DNA of 64,000 nucleotides from an uncultured Cohaesibacter sp. (GCF_963676275.1 NZ_OY781091.1:2520775-2584774), one strand, 5' to 3'; positions 9,007 to 18,585 are shown, numbered from the stretch's first letter. The notes: generated from the sequence alone by a model not told the origin. Made by a program: numbers and translations.

Positions 9007-10596
9007 ATGACATCAGTTCCCCTTCTTGAAGCCAAGGGCATAACCAAAAGATTTGGCACACTGCTGGCCAACGACGCCGTGGATCTGGTTGTGCAACCGG
9101 GCGAAATTCACGCTCTTCTGGGCGAGAATGGCGCGGGAAAATCCACGCTCGTCAAGATCCTGTATGGCTCACTGGAACCAACTGCAGGCCAGATCAGTTG
9201 GAAGGGAAAACAGGTTCGTCTGAAAGACCCAGCCGAAGCCAGAAAGCTCGGCATCGGCATGGTTTTCCAGCATTTTTCCCTGTTTGACAGCATGACTGTC
9301 GTGGAGAATATCGCCCTTGCCTTGCCCAAGGGGCAAAAGATGGCCGAGCTTTCCAGACAGATCGAAAAGGTGAGCAACGAATATGGTCTGCCGCTCAAAG
9401 CGGATAATCTGGTTGCCGATCTCTCAGTCGGCGAACGCCAGCGCATCGAGATCGTCCGCTGCCTGTTGCAGGATCCCCAGCTCATCATCATGGATGAACC
9501 GACATCCGTTTTGACGCCACAAGAAGCCGAACTGCTGTTCAAGACCCTGCTGCGACTGGCAGGCGAGGGGCGCTCCATTCTCTATATCAGCCACCGTCTG
9601 GAAGAGGTACAGCGCATCTGCGATACGGCCACGATCCTGCGTCATGGCAAGCTGGTCGCCCAATGCACCCCTTCAAAGGAAACGGCCTCTTCGCTCGCCA
9701 GCCTTATGGTCGGCTCGAGCGTCAAGAGCGTCACACGCGAAAAGGTCGATCTGTCCGATGCAAAGGTCCGTTTGCGCCTCGATCACCTTGATCTTGCGGC
9801 AACCGGGCCATTCTCTGTCGCGCTGGACGATATCTGCCTTGATCTGAAGGGCGGGGAGGTCGTCGCCATTGCCGGTGTTGCGGGCAATGGACAATCGGAA
9901 CTGTTCGATGCAATTTCTGGCGAGCGGGCAACGCTTCCCGAGGCTGTCATCATTGATGACCAGAAGGTCGGCAACAAGAGCATCACGGTGCGTCGCAAGC
10001 TTGGCGCGGCCTTCGTACCCGAAGAACGCCTCAGCCACGCGGTCGTACCATCCCTGCGCCTGTCAGAGAATGTCCTCTTGACCCGCCATGGCTCCGATAC
10101 GCCATCCATGATGCGCAAGGGCGTATTCATCAAAAGAACCAAGACCGGCAAGGTCGGCCAGCGCATCGCCGAGAATTTTGATATTCGCAAGGGTGAGCCC
10201 GACCCCAATGCCGGTAGCCTTTCGGGTGGCAACCTGCAAAAATTCGTCGTTGGCCGCGAAATTGACCGCTCGCCCACCATTCTCATCGTCTCCCAGCCCA
10301 CATGGGGCGTTGACGCCGGGGCCGCAGCCCTGATCCGTCAGGCGCTGATCGATCTGGCTCGCAAGGGCACCGCTGTTCTGGTCATTTCGCAGGATCTGGA
10401 CGAGATCTTCGAGATTGCCGACCGGATCGCCGTCATCAACAAAGGCTGGCTGTCCGATGCCAAACCGGTTGAAGAGATGACCTATGAGCGGGTCGGCTTG
10501 CTCATGGGCGGTATCCATGGCGACACCGACGGACTGACCCTTTCACAAACATCCCCCGCAGCGACGCCAGAAGACGGAGGCTCCAATGCGGCTTGA
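9007..10596 (+). CDS. BMP-type (nucleoside-like) ABC transporter, ATP-binding protein
   Basis: About 529 residues with two fused ABC domains. The first has Walker A GENGAGKST, signature LSVGERQ and Walker B 'LIIMDEPTSVLT'. The second has the degenerate Walker A 'GVAGNGQSELF' and signature LSGGNLQ, with 'ILIVSQPTWGVD' in place of a normal Walker B, which is usual for the YufO/NupO group that energises nucleoside uptake. The start at 9007 (MTSVPLLEAKG) is preceded by AGG at 9000-9002; the longer frame from 8950 adds a stretch that does not look like protein. It overlaps the first permease gene by 11 bases. Confidence 0.9.
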   Translation: MTSVPLLEAKGITKRFGTLLANDAVDLVVQPGEIHALLGENGAGKSTLVKILYGSLEPTAGQISWKGKQVRLKDPAEARKLGIGMVFQHFSLFDSMTVVENIALALPKGQKMAELSRQIEKVSNEYGLPLKADNLVADLSVGERQRIEIVRCLLQDPQLIIMDEPTSVLTPQEAELLFKTLLRLAGEGRSILYISHRLEEVQRICDTATILRHGKLVAQCTPSKETASSLASLMVGSSVKSVTREKVDLSDAKVRLRLDHLDLAATGPFSVALDDICLDLKGGEVVAIAGVAGNGQSELFDAISGERATLPEAVIIDDQKVGNKSITVRRKLGAAFVPEERLSHAVVPSLRLSENVLLTRHGSDTPSMMRKGVFIKRTKTGKVGQRIAENFDIRKGEPDPNAGSLSGGNLQKFVVGREIDRSPTILIVSQPTWGVDAGAAALIRQALIDLARKGTAVLVISQDLDEIFEIADRIAVINKGWLSDAKPVEEMTYERVGLLMGGIHGDTDGLTLSQTSPAATPEDGGSNAA

Positions 10597-11674
10597 AATG
10601 CAAAAGCGCGGCACGCCATCGCAGGTCATGTCGCTGATTTCGCCCGTTCTGGCGATCATCCTGACGCTGATCACCGGTGCCATCCTGTTCGGCCTGCTTG
10701 GCTTCAACCCCGGCAAGGCACTCTATGTCTATTTTGTCGAGCCGCTGCTTGACCCATGGAGCCTGCAGGAGCTGGTGGTCAAGGCTTCGCCGCTGATCCT
10801 GATCGCGGTCGGGCTGACCATCTGCTACCGTTCAAACAACTGGAATATTGGTGCCGAAGGCCAGTTCACCGTCGGCGCAATATGCGGATCGGTTCTGCCG
10901 ATCATGTTCCCAGATTTCCAGAATTATGCCGTTTTCCCGATCATGCTGGCCATGGGAGCGGCTGGCGGCGCACTGTTTGCCTATATCCCGGCCATCCTGA
11001 AAAACCGTTTCGCAACCAATGAAATCCTGACCAGCCTGATGCTGACCTATGTCGCGCTGCTGTTTCTCGACTTTCTGGTTCGCGGTCCGTGGAAAGACCC
11101 CGAAGGCTATAATTTTCCCGAAAGCCGCCTGTTCAACAGCTATGCGCAGGCCCCGAGCCTGTTTGATGGCGGTCGCATGCATATCGGTGCGCTGTTTGCC
11201 GTTATCGCCGCGATTCTGGTCTTCATACTCTTCATCCGCACGCTGAAAGGCTTTGAAATCAAGGTCATTGGCGAAACCCCGAGGGCAGGGAACTTTGCCG
11301 GTTTCTCCAAGGAAAAGATGACGGTCTTCGCCTTCATTGTCTCCGGAGCCCTGACCGGCCTTGCGGGCATTCTTGAAGTATCAGGACCAATCGGCCAGCT
11401 CCGCCCGACCATTTCACCCGGCTATGGCTTTACCGCCATCATCGTGGCCTTTCTCGGTCGCCTCAATCCGATCGGCGCCATTTTCGCAGGTCTTCTGCTT
11501 GCCTTGTCCTATCTGGGCGGTGAGGCCGCACAGGTGGATCTCGGGATTTCCGAGAAAACGGCCAAGGCCTTCCAGGGCATTCTGCTTTTTTATGTTCTGG
11601 CCTGTGACACACTGATCCACTATCGCATTCGCATCGTGTGGAACAACAAGATAAGCACGAAAGAGGTCGCCTGA
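10586..11674 (+). CDS. BMP-type ABC transporter, permease 1
   Basis: 362 residues, some nine or ten membrane segments, of the branched-chain/ribose-type permease family (YufP/NupP-like). 'LILIAVGLTICYRSNNWNIGAEGQFTVGAI' near residue 75 is the typical conserved block and 'GYGFTAIIVAFLGRLNPIGAIFAGLL' near 275 is the coupling region. GGAGG is placed 6 bases before the ATG, inside the end of the ATPase gene. It pairs with the next permease as a heterodimer in the membrane. Confidence 0.9.
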   Translation: MRLEMQKRGTPSQVMSLISPVLAIILTLITGAILFGLLGFNPGKALYVYFVEPLLDPWSLQELVVKASPLILIAVGLTICYRSNNWNIGAEGQFTVGAICGSVLPIMFPDFQNYAVFPIMLAMGAAGGALFAYIPAILKNRFATNEILTSLMLTYVALLFLDFLVRGPWKDPEGYNFPESRLFNSYAQAPSLFDGGRMHIGALFAVIAAILVFILFIRTLKGFEIKVIGETPRAGNFAGFSKEKMTVFAFIVSGALTGLAGILEVSGPIGQLRPTISPGYGFTAIIVAFLGRLNPIGAIFAGLLLALSYLGGEAAQVDLGISEKTAKAFQGILLFYVLACDTLIHYRIRIVWNNKISTKEVA

Positions 11675-12594
11675 TGGAATTTGCAGATGCATTGCTCGTC
11701 TCTATTGTAACGGCCTCGACCCCGCTTTTGCTTGCTGCCATTGGCGAATTGGTGGTGGAACGCTCAGGCGTTCTCAATCTCGGAGTGGAAGGCATGATGA
11801 TCATGGGTGCGGTCTGCGCCTTTGCCGCTTCGCTGACCACGGGCAATCCCTATATCGGCATCATCGCTGGCATTTTCGGCGGTGCCGTAATGTCGCTTCT
11901 GTTCGCCTTTCTGACGCTCGGCCTTGTTGCCAACCAATATGCCACCGGCCTTGCGCTCAGCCTGCTTGGACTCGGCTTTTCGGGCATGATCGGCGAGAAT
12001 TTCGTCGGCACCCCCGGCGTCAAGCTGCCAACCCTCGACATTCCTGTCCTGTCAGACATTCCCGTCATCGGCGACGCCATTTTCAATCAGGATATCCTGT
12101 TCTATCTGACCATTGCGCTCGTCATCGGGGTAAGCTGGTTCCTGTTCCGGAGCCGCTCCGGTCTCATCCTGCGCGCAGTGGGAGAGAACCACAATTCCGC
12201 CCATGCCCTTGGCTATAATGTCAATCGCGTGCGCCTCTATGCGGTTCTGTTCGGCGGTGTCTGCTCGGGGCTTTCCGGCGCTTATCTGTCGCTTGTCTAT
12301 ACCAATCTCTGGATCGAGAATATGACCGCAGGCCGCGGCTGGATTGCGCTGGCGCTTGTGGTCTTTGCCTCATGGCTGCCATGGCGGACTATCGCCGGGG
12401 CCTATCTGTTCGGCGCGGTTCTCATCCTGCAATTCCATGCTCAAGGCGCTGGCTGGGAAGTGCCTTCCCAGATTCTGTCCGCCTTGCCTTATCTTGCAAC
12501 AATTATTGCTCTGGTTTTCATTTCCCGCAACCGCAATGTGGCGCGGGTCAATACACCTTCCTGTCTGGGACAATCCTTTGTTCCAGACCGCTGA
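11674..12594 (+). CDS. BMP-type ABC transporter, permease 2
   Basis: 306 residues, YufQ/NupQ-like. 'TPLLLAAIGELVVERSGVLNLGVEGMMIMGA' at the N-terminus is a family hallmark. The start codon overlaps the stop of permease 1 (TGATG), with AAGAGG just upstream, so the two are translationally coupled. Together with the ATPase and the binding protein that follows it forms a complete uptake system. Confidence 0.9.
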   Translation: MEFADALLVSIVTASTPLLLAAIGELVVERSGVLNLGVEGMMIMGAVCAFAASLTTGNPYIGIIAGIFGGAVMSLLFAFLTLGLVANQYATGLALSLLGLGFSGMIGENFVGTPGVKLPTLDIPVLSDIPVIGDAIFNQDILFYLTIALVIGVSWFLFRSRSGLILRAVGENHNSAHALGYNVNRVRLYAVLFGGVCSGLSGAYLSLVYTNLWIENMTAGRGWIALALVVFASWLPWRTIAGAYLFGAVLILQFHAQGAGWEVPSQILSALPYLATIIALVFISRNRNVARVNTPSCLGQSFVPDR

Positions 12595-12741
12595 TGGCCA
12601 CGCTTTTGGCCTTATTCTGCCAACAAGCTGGCAGCAACAAACCGCATTCTGAATGCCTATCATTCAGGGCGCGATAAAAGAGAAAAGTCTCGGAACATGA
12701 TCCGAACCTTCGGATCCGGCAATGAAAGAGGGATGCAACAA

Positions 12742-13812
12742 ATGCGTAAACTATTCGCAGCGGCAGCAGCCGTCGCACTCGGTCTTACCGCCTCTATGGG
12801 GGCTCAGGCCGCAGACAAAACCAAGGTCGGTTTCGTCTATGTAGGACCGGTTGGTGACATGGGCTGGTCCTATCAGCATGATCAGGGCCGTCAGGCTCTT
12901 GAAAAGAAGTTCGGCGACAAGGTTGAAACCACCTATGTCGAAAGCGTATCCGAAGGCCCGGACGCTGAACGCGTCATCGAAAAGCTGGCCCGCGCTGGCA
13001 ACGACATCATCTTTACCACGTCATTCGGCTATATGAACCCGACGGTCAAAGTGGCGCAGAAATATCCGAAGGTGAAATTCGAGCATGCCACCGGCTACAA
13101 GCGCGCCGATAACGTGTCCACCTACGGCGCCCGTTTCTATGAAGGCCGCTACATTCTCGGCCAGATCGCTGCCAAGATGACCAAGACCAAGACCATTGGT
13201 TATATCGGCGCGACCCCGATTCCTGAAGTTGTGCGTGGTATCAACTCCTTCATGCTCGGCGCACAGTCCATCGACCCGGACCTCAAGGTCAAGATCATCT
13301 GGATCAATAGCTGGTTTGACCCGGGCAAGGAAGCTGACGCTGCCAAGGCTCTGATCGATCAGGGCGCCGACATCCTCGTACAGCATACCGACTCCGCAGC
13401 GCCTTTGCAGGTTGCAGCAGAACGCGGCGTACTGGGCTTCGGTCAGGCTTCCGACATGATCAAGTTCGCTCCGAAAAACCAGCTGACCGCAATCGTCGAC
13501 CACTGGGATGAATATTACATTTCCCGCGTACAGGCTGTCATGGATGGCACCTGGAAGTCTGAAGACACCTGGGGTGGCTTCGACAAGGAAATGGTACACA
13601 TGGCCGAATTCACCAACATGCCTGAAGATGTTGCCAAAATGGCTGCAGAAACCGAAGCCAAGATCAAATCCGGTGAGCTGCATCCGTTTGACGGCCCGAT
13701 CTACAAGCAGGATGGAACCCTTGTCGTCGACAAAGGCGAAACCATTGATGACGGCACCCTGCTTGGCATGAACTGGTATGTCAAAGGCATCGACGGCACC
13801 GTACCGCAATGA
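12742..13812 (+). CDS. BMP-family ABC transporter substrate-binding protein
   Basis: About 356 residues with a clear Sec signal peptide (MRKLFAAAAAVALGLTASMGAQA, cleavage before ADKTK) and no lipobox, so it is a soluble periplasmic protein. 'VGFVYVGPVGDMGWSYQHDQGRQAL' is the N-terminal signature of the BMP/PnrA-like family, whose studied members bind purine or pyrimidine nucleosides. Three ATGs are in frame; the one at 12742 has AAAGAGGG at a good distance, while the ATG at 12733 touches it. The gene comes last in the operon, 147 bases after the permease, and is followed by a terminator. The ligand here is inferred only from family. Confidence 0.88.
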   Translation: MRKLFAAAAAVALGLTASMGAQAADKTKVGFVYVGPVGDMGWSYQHDQGRQALEKKFGDKVETTYVESVSEGPDAERVIEKLARAGNDIIFTTSFGYMNPTVKVAQKYPKVKFEHATGYKRADNVSTYGARFYEGRYILGQIAAKMTKTKTIGYIGATPIPEVVRGINSFMLGAQSIDPDLKVKIIWINSWFDPGKEADAAKALIDQGADILVQHTDSAAPLQVAAERGVLGFGQASDMIKFAPKNQLTAIVDHWDEYYISRVQAVMDGTWKSEDTWGGFDKEMVHMAEFTNMPEDVAKMAAETEAKIKSGELHPFDGPIYKQDGTLVVDKGETIDDGTLLGMNWYVKGIDGTVPQ

Positions 13813-13851
13813 GCTGAGCGCTTTGCGCAGATCGCGTAATTGCCAGAAAAA

Positions 13852-13888
13852 TACCCCCCGTGATGAAAATCTCGGGGGATTTTTTTTG
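13852..13888 (+). terminator. Intrinsic terminator after the BMP transporter operon
   Basis: CCCCCG pairs with CGGGGG around a 12-nt loop, followed by a run of eight or nine T residues, 40 bases after the stop codon of the binding protein. Confidence 0.9.
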
Positions 13889-14038
13889 ACACAACTCTCA
13901 CCTCTAACCTTGAGTAAAAGAGGTAAGTGTCCGCTAGAAAACCATTTTTTACACAACCTTAAGCGTTAAACTTACTATTTGGTATATTTGGACTGGTACA
14001 TTTCAACCCTTGCAATTTTTTCGTAGTTAGAGCAATAT

Positions 14039-14166
14039 GGCTAGTGTTGATATTTAATCACCAGAAGTTTCCAGGGCAGCAATCCAGGAGCCGTTTTATT
14101 TGGGGGACCCGTTCTAAAGATTGCTGTCAATGAGGTCCAACCACACGGTCGGGCCTCATTTTTTTT
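14039..14166 (+). ncRNA. Candidate small RNA of about 120 nt
   Basis: The region between two convergent operons holds a free-standing transcription unit. A promoter-like TTGCAA (14010-14015), 17-bp spacer and CAATAT (14033-14038) would start RNA near 14045. The RNA can fold: CAGCAATC (14077-14084) pairs perfectly with GATTGCTG (14119-14126), leaving a loop with a G-rich GGGGGACCC segment, and a second hairpin TGAGGTCC/GGGCCTCA (one G-U pair) ends in an eight-T run at 14159-14166. No open frame fits. The layout resembles alphaproteobacterial trans-acting sRNAs, but no named family was recognised. Confidence 0.6.
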
Positions 14167-14237
14167 GTAACGCCATTTTCCGGCATATCCGCTTCAAACC
14201 CCATTCTTTCGCGCGCAAGCTTCCTCTCCCACAGCCA

Positions 14238-14271
14238 TAAAAAAAGCCGGTCAAGCGAACCTGACCGACTT
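14238..14271 (-). terminator. Intrinsic terminator of the sugar transporter operon (minus strand)
   Basis: On the minus strand, AAGTCGGTCAG and CTTGACCGGCTT form a stem of about 10 bp with one G-U pair, followed by a run of seven T residues. It lies 31 bases past the stop of the MalK-type ATPase gene. Confidence 0.85.
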
Positions 14272-14301
14272 CACATCACTCTGCTGGACTGTCCAAAGCG
14301 T

Positions 14302-15417
14302 CTAGATGCGCTCCTCCGTATCCTTGTCGAAGACGTTGGTACGCTTCATATCGATGGCGCAATTGAATTTGTCACCTATCGCCACCTCGATACGGTTGTT
14401 GATCCGGGCAAGAACCGAATTGATGCCCCACTTGATGTGACAAAGGGTGTCCGCGCCGGTCGGCTCGACCACATCAACTTCGCCCTCAATCACCTCGTGA
14501 CCATCCATGACCGGCACTTCTGTATAACTGATATTCTCCGGACGAATGCCGATAACCACTTCCTTGCCGATATAGGCGGTAAGATCGGATTCATAACCTT
14601 TGAGCGAAAGATCAAGCACAGGCCCATTCTTGTCGCGCGACAAGGGCACATGGGCCACGATGTCACTGTCCTTCTTTTCCAGCCGGGCATTGAGGAAATT
14701 CATCGGCGGTGACCCCACGAGGCTGGCAATGAAGATATTGGCCGGCTTGTTGTAGATCTCCGCCGGTGTGGCATATTGCTGAACAATGCCATCCTTGAGA
14801 ATAGCGATCCGGTCAGCCAGCGTCATGGCCTCGATCTGATCGTGGGTGACATACACGATGGTCGCGTTCAGCTCCTTGTGCAACCGCTTGATCTCTGTGC
14901 GCATTTCAAGGCGCAGCTTGGCATCGAGATTCGATAAAGGTTCGTCGAACAGGAATATCTCGGGGCGGCGCACCAGCGCCCGTCCCATCGCGACGCGCTG
15001 CCTCTGGCCGCCGGAAAGCTGGGCCGGTTTGCGATCGAGCAGATGATCGATCTGCAACATGGTCGCCACTTCCGTTACCAGCTTGTTGCGTTCGTCTTTC
15101 GGAACGCCGCGCATTTCGAGCCCGAAAGCGATATTCTTCTCGACAGTCATATTCGGATAGAGCGCATAGGACTGGAACACCATAGCGATATCCCGGTCCT
15201 TCGGATGGACGTCATTGACCACCCGGTCGCCAATCATTATTTCACCCTCGGTGATCGCTTCCAGTCCGGCAATCATGTTGAGCAAGGTCGATTTGCCACA
15301 ACCAGACGCCCCAAGAAGGACAAGAAACTCACCATCATTGAGATCAAGTGAAACATCCTTGATAACTTCCACTGCACCAAAGCGCTTGACCGCATTTTTT
15401 ATTGTCAGAGATGCCAT
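14302..15417 (-). CDS. Sugar ABC transporter ATP-binding protein (MalK/UgpC type)
   Basis: 371 residues. Walker A GASGCGKST (near residue 36), Q-loop 'MVFQSYALYPNMTV', signature LSGGQRQR, Walker B 'IFLFDEPLSNLDAKLR' and H-loop 'YVTHDQIEAM' are all intact, followed by the C-terminal regulatory OB-fold domain of the MalK group. It is the last gene of a four-gene minus-strand operon (binding protein, two permeases, ATPase) and lies 11 bases from the second permease gene. Confidence 0.92.
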   Translation of the reverse strand: MASLTIKNAVKRFGAVEVIKDVSLDLNDGEFLVLLGASGCGKSTLLNMIAGLEAITEGEIMIGDRVVNDVHPKDRDIAMVFQSYALYPNMTVEKNIAFGLEMRGVPKDERNKLVTEVATMLQIDHLLDRKPAQLSGGQRQRVAMGRALVRRPEIFLFDEPLSNLDAKLRLEMRTEIKRLHKELNATIVYVTHDQIEAMTLADRIAILKDGIVQQYATPAEIYNKPANIFIASLVGSPPMNFLNARLEKKDSDIVAHVPLSRDKNGPVLDLSLKGYESDLTAYIGKEVVIGIRPENISYTEVPVMDGHEVIEGEVDVVEPTGADTLCHIKWGINSVLARINNRIEVAIGDKFNCAIDMKRTNVFDKDTEERI

Positions 15418-15428
15418 GTTACTTCTCC

Positions 15429-16316
15429 TTATCCTTTCACCGAGCCTGCGGTCAGGCCGCGGACAAAATATCGACCAGCAACGATATAAACCAGCAGAGT
15501 AGGGGCTGCCGTAATCAGAGCAGCCGCCATGTCGACATTATACTGCTTGACCCCGGTGGTCGTGTTTACAAGGTTGTTCAAGGCAACCATCAAGGGCTGC
15601 GATCCTCCGGTCGTGAAGCTGACACCAAAGAGGAAGTCATTCCAGATCTGCGTAAACTGCCAGATGACGGCCACCACGATGATCGGAGGTGAGATCGGCA
15701 ACAGAATGCGCAGAAAGATCGTGAAGAAACCGGCGCCGTCAATGGTCGCCGCACGGATCAATTCATCAGGGATCGTGACATAATAGTTCCGGAAAAACAG
15801 TGTCGTGAAGGCAAGACCATAAACCGAATGGACCAGAATGAGGCCATAGACGGTATTGGTTAGCCGCAATATGCCAAGCGTCTGTGCCATTGGCAAAATC
15901 ACGACCTGAAACGGCACGAAACAGCCAAACAGGATCAGGGCAAACACGATGTTGCTGCCGCGGAACCGCCATTTGGTCAGTGTGTAACCGGTCAGGGCCC
16001 CCAGCGTGGTGGAAATGAACACGGCAGGAATGACCATCATGACCGAATTGATAAAATAGGGCTGCAAGCCGGTGCATTGCACGCCGATACAGGCCTGGCT
16101 CCAGGCATGTTCCCATGCGGTAAAATTGAGTTCATGGGGCAGAGCGAGCAGAGACCCGCCGCGGATTTCTTCCAGATTCTTGAGCGATGTGCTGATGACC
16201 ACATAGGCGGGCATCAGGAACCAGACGCAGAAGAGAAGCAGGACAGCCCAAATGAAAAACCGGCCAACCCATTGATAGGATGATGTATTGGGCCGCACGA
16301 TATCCAGATTAGACAT
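15429..16316 (-). CDS. Sugar ABC transporter permease (MalG type)
   Basis: 295 residues with six membrane segments. The EAA-like cytoplasmic loop, needed for contact with the ATPase, is seen as 'ELIRAATIDGAGFFTIFLRILLPIS' near residue 190. A long periplasmic loop near residues 55-85 contains two Cys. The ATG overlaps the end of the upstream permease gene by 8 bases. Confidence 0.9.
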   Translation of the reverse strand: MSNLDIVRPNTSSYQWVGRFFIWAVLLLFCVWFLMPAYVVISTSLKNLEEIRGGSLLALPHELNFTAWEHAWSQACIGVQCTGLQPYFINSVMMVIPAVFISTTLGALTGYTLTKWRFRGSNIVFALILFGCFVPFQVVILPMAQTLGILRLTNTVYGLILVHSVYGLAFTTLFFRNYYVTIPDELIRAATIDGAGFFTIFLRILLPISPPIIVVAVIWQFTQIWNDFLFGVSFTTGGSQPLMVALNNLVNTTTGVKQYNVDMAAALITAAPTLLVYIVAGRYFVRGLTAGSVKG

Positions 16317-17205
16317 TTTTCGACCCTCTCAGTTCTGAATAGAGATATGGCACCATGATCGCCATGACTGTCAGCAGCATGATGATTGCCGAAGCGGCAC
16401 CGACGCCGATTTCATTGCGGCGGAAGGTCATCTCATACATGAAGTTTGCCGGCAGCGTCGAAGCATAGCCCGGCCCGCCATTGGTCAAGGCGACAACAAG
16501 ATCGAAGCTCTTGATTGCCAGATGCGCGAGAATGACGACTGCACTCATGAAAACAGGGCGCATCGATGGCAGGATGATCCTGAGATAGATCTTGCTGGTT
16601 GATGCACCATCAAGACTGGCGGCCTTGATGATATCCTGATCAACGCTGCGCAGAGCCGAAAGGAACAACGCCATGACAAAGCCGGAAGACTGCCAGACGG
16701 CGGCCATGACGAGGGCATAAACGGCCATATTCTGATCGACGATCCAGCCGAAAGAGAAGGATTCCCAACCCCATGAGCGAACAACCGTCTCAAGGCCAAG
16801 CGAAGGATTCATGATCCATTTCCAAGCCGTACCGGTGATGACGAAGGATATCGCCATCGGATAGAGATAGATGGTCCGAATGGCGCCCTCGATGCGAATG
16901 CGCTGGTCGAGCAGAATGGCCAATATTACGCCGATGATGATGGCGATCAGAATGAAGGCGAAACCGAAAATGAGAAGATTGGTGAAGGCCACATTCCAGC
17001 GGTCCATCATGAACAATCTCTGATATTGCCGCAAACCGATCAGATCATAGTTGGGCAGCATCTTGGATTTCGAAAAGGATATATAGGCAGTCCAGATGAT
17101 GAAGCCGTAGACAAACAGCAATATCGCCGAGAAGCCGGGCGCGATGACAAGCTTGGGTATCCACCGACTGAGCCTGTCCGCCAATCTGCCCGCAACACTA
17201 GCCAT
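16309..17205 (-). CDS. Sugar ABC transporter permease (MalF type)
   Basis: 298 residues, six membrane segments, with the EAA loop 'DIIKAASLDGASTSKIYLRIILPSM' near residue 190. It forms the heterodimeric channel with the MalG-type protein. It is separated from the binding-protein gene by about 130 bases containing a strong hairpin. Confidence 0.9.
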   Translation of the reverse strand: MASVAGRLADRLSRWIPKLVIAPGFSAILLFVYGFIIWTAYISFSKSKMLPNYDLIGLRQYQRLFMMDRWNVAFTNLLIFGFAFILIAIIIGVILAILLDQRIRIEGAIRTIYLYPMAISFVITGTAWKWIMNPSLGLETVVRSWGWESFSFGWIVDQNMAVYALVMAAVWQSSGFVMALFLSALRSVDQDIIKAASLDGASTSKIYLRIILPSMRPVFMSAVVILAHLAIKSFDLVVALTNGGPGYASTLPANFMYEMTFRRNEIGVGAASAIIMLLTVMAIMVPYLYSELRGSKNV

Positions 17206-17290
17206 TTGGGCGCTCCTTTCTAACGTTTAGAGGCCAAAGCAAACTCTGCTTTCATGCGATTGAAAGGAATGAACAGCCTCCATGGATGAT

Positions 17291-17319
17291 GGGCTGGCCA
17301 AACTTGGCAGGGCCAGCCC
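17291..17319 (-). repeat. Intercistronic hairpin between binding-protein and permease genes
   Basis: GGGCTGGCC and GGCCAGCCC form a perfect 9-bp GC-rich stem with an 11-nt loop, 16 bases past the stop of the binding-protein gene. There is no T-run on either side. Such hairpins commonly protect the 3' end of binding-protein messages or cause partial termination, which keeps the binding protein more abundant than the permeases. Confidence 0.7.
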
Positions 17320-17334
17320 GATATCGGTAAGCTG

Positions 17335-18585
17335 TTATTTGGCGAGACTGATCGCTTCAATCAGCTTCTTGGTAGCTTCTTCTGAAGACATGTCAGAATT
17401 GAAGTGGGCAGTAACCACATCAAGGAAAGCACCGCGAACAGCGCCAGCCTGTGCGATTTCGTGAGCCATTGAGCCAACCAGAGTGTCGCCCTTGGCAGCG
17501 GCTGCCATGTCGTCCATGGATTTGATGGCGCAGGCATCAAATTTTTCCATTGGAACATCCATGCGAGCAGGAACGGAACCCTTGTAGAGGTTGAAGGTTT
17601 CCTGGAATTCCTTGCCGAGAATCAGCTCGGCCAGAAGATTCTGCCCTTCTTTCTTGTCATCGCCTGAAACATTGAACATGGCGAAGCTGTCAGAGTTCAG
17701 GATATAGCCGCCTTCAGACGGGGTTGGAGCGCAAATATAGTCGACGCCGGGTTTCTTGCCGGCAGCGGCAAATTCGCCTTTGGCCCAGTCACCCATGATC
17801 TGCATTGCGGCTTCCCCGCGCATGACCATGGCCGTTGCAAGGTTCCAGTCGCGGCCCGGATAATCCGGATCGACATAATCACGCAATTTGCGCATCTGGT
17901 CGAAAACCTTGATCATGGTATCGGAGCCAAGGGCTTCTTCATCCAGATCAACAAGGGCTTTCTTGTAGAAATCAACGCCGCCAATGCCCAGAACGACGGT
18001 TTCGAATACGGTAGCGTCCTGCCATGGCTGACCGCCATGAGCGAGCGGAACAATACCGGCTTCCTTCAGCTTGTCGGCTGTTGCGTTGAATTCATCCCAG
18101 GTCTTTGGCACGTCAGCGCCGACCTTGGCCAGAACTTCAGGATTGGCCCAGATCCAGTCCACGCGATGCACGTTGACCGGTACGGCAACATAATGGCCGT
18201 CATATTTGACCACATCCTTGATGGCCTGAGGCAGGATATCATCCCACTTCTGGGCCGCGGCCACATCAGACAAATCGCCCAAAGCACCAGCTTCGGCCCA
18301 TTCGGCAATATTGGGGCCCTTGATCTGAACCGCAGCAGGTGGATCACCGGCCAGCACGCGAGACCGCAAGACAGCAGCCTGAGCATCGCCACCGCCACCG
18401 GCTACCGGTGCGTCAATCCATTTACCCCCACGTTTTTCGAAAGCTTGTTGCAGCTCCTTGATGGCCTTTGCTTCACCACCGGATGTCCAATAATGCAGAA
18501 CTTCGGCGACAGGTTCAGCCTGAGCAGCAAGTGGCATAGCAGCCAACGCAATCGCGCCCATGAGCGCGAGCTTAAGAGATTTCAT
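17335..18585 (-). CDS. Glucose/mannose-type ABC transporter substrate-binding protein
   Basis: About 416 residues with a Sec signal peptide (MKSLKLALMGAIALAAMPLAAQA). The mature N-terminus 'VLHYWTSGGEAKAIKELQQAF' and the 'PVAGGGGDAQAAVLRSRVLAGDPPAAVQIKG' block match the GtsA-like glucose/mannose-binding proteins of proteobacteria. The start at 18585 is preceded by GGGAGG at a good distance; the 12 extra codons from 18621 are discarded. It is the first gene of its operon and divergent from a two-component system. Ligand specificity is inferred by family resemblance and needs binding data. Confidence 0.85.
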   Translation of the reverse strand: MKSLKLALMGAIALAAMPLAAQAEPVAEVLHYWTSGGEAKAIKELQQAFEKRGGKWIDAPVAGGGGDAQAAVLRSRVLAGDPPAAVQIKGPNIAEWAEAGALGDLSDVAAAQKWDDILPQAIKDVVKYDGHYVAVPVNVHRVDWIWANPEVLAKVGADVPKTWDEFNATADKLKEAGIVPLAHGGQPWQDATVFETVVLGIGGVDFYKKALVDLDEEALGSDTMIKVFDQMRKLRDYVDPDYPGRDWNLATAMVMRGEAAMQIMGDWAKGEFAAAGKKPGVDYICAPTPSEGGYILNSDSFAMFNVSGDDKKEGQNLLAELILGKEFQETFNLYKGSVPARMDVPMEKFDACAIKSMDDMAAAAKGDTLVGSMAHEIAQAGAVRGAFLDVVTAHFNSDMSSEEATKKLIEAISLAK

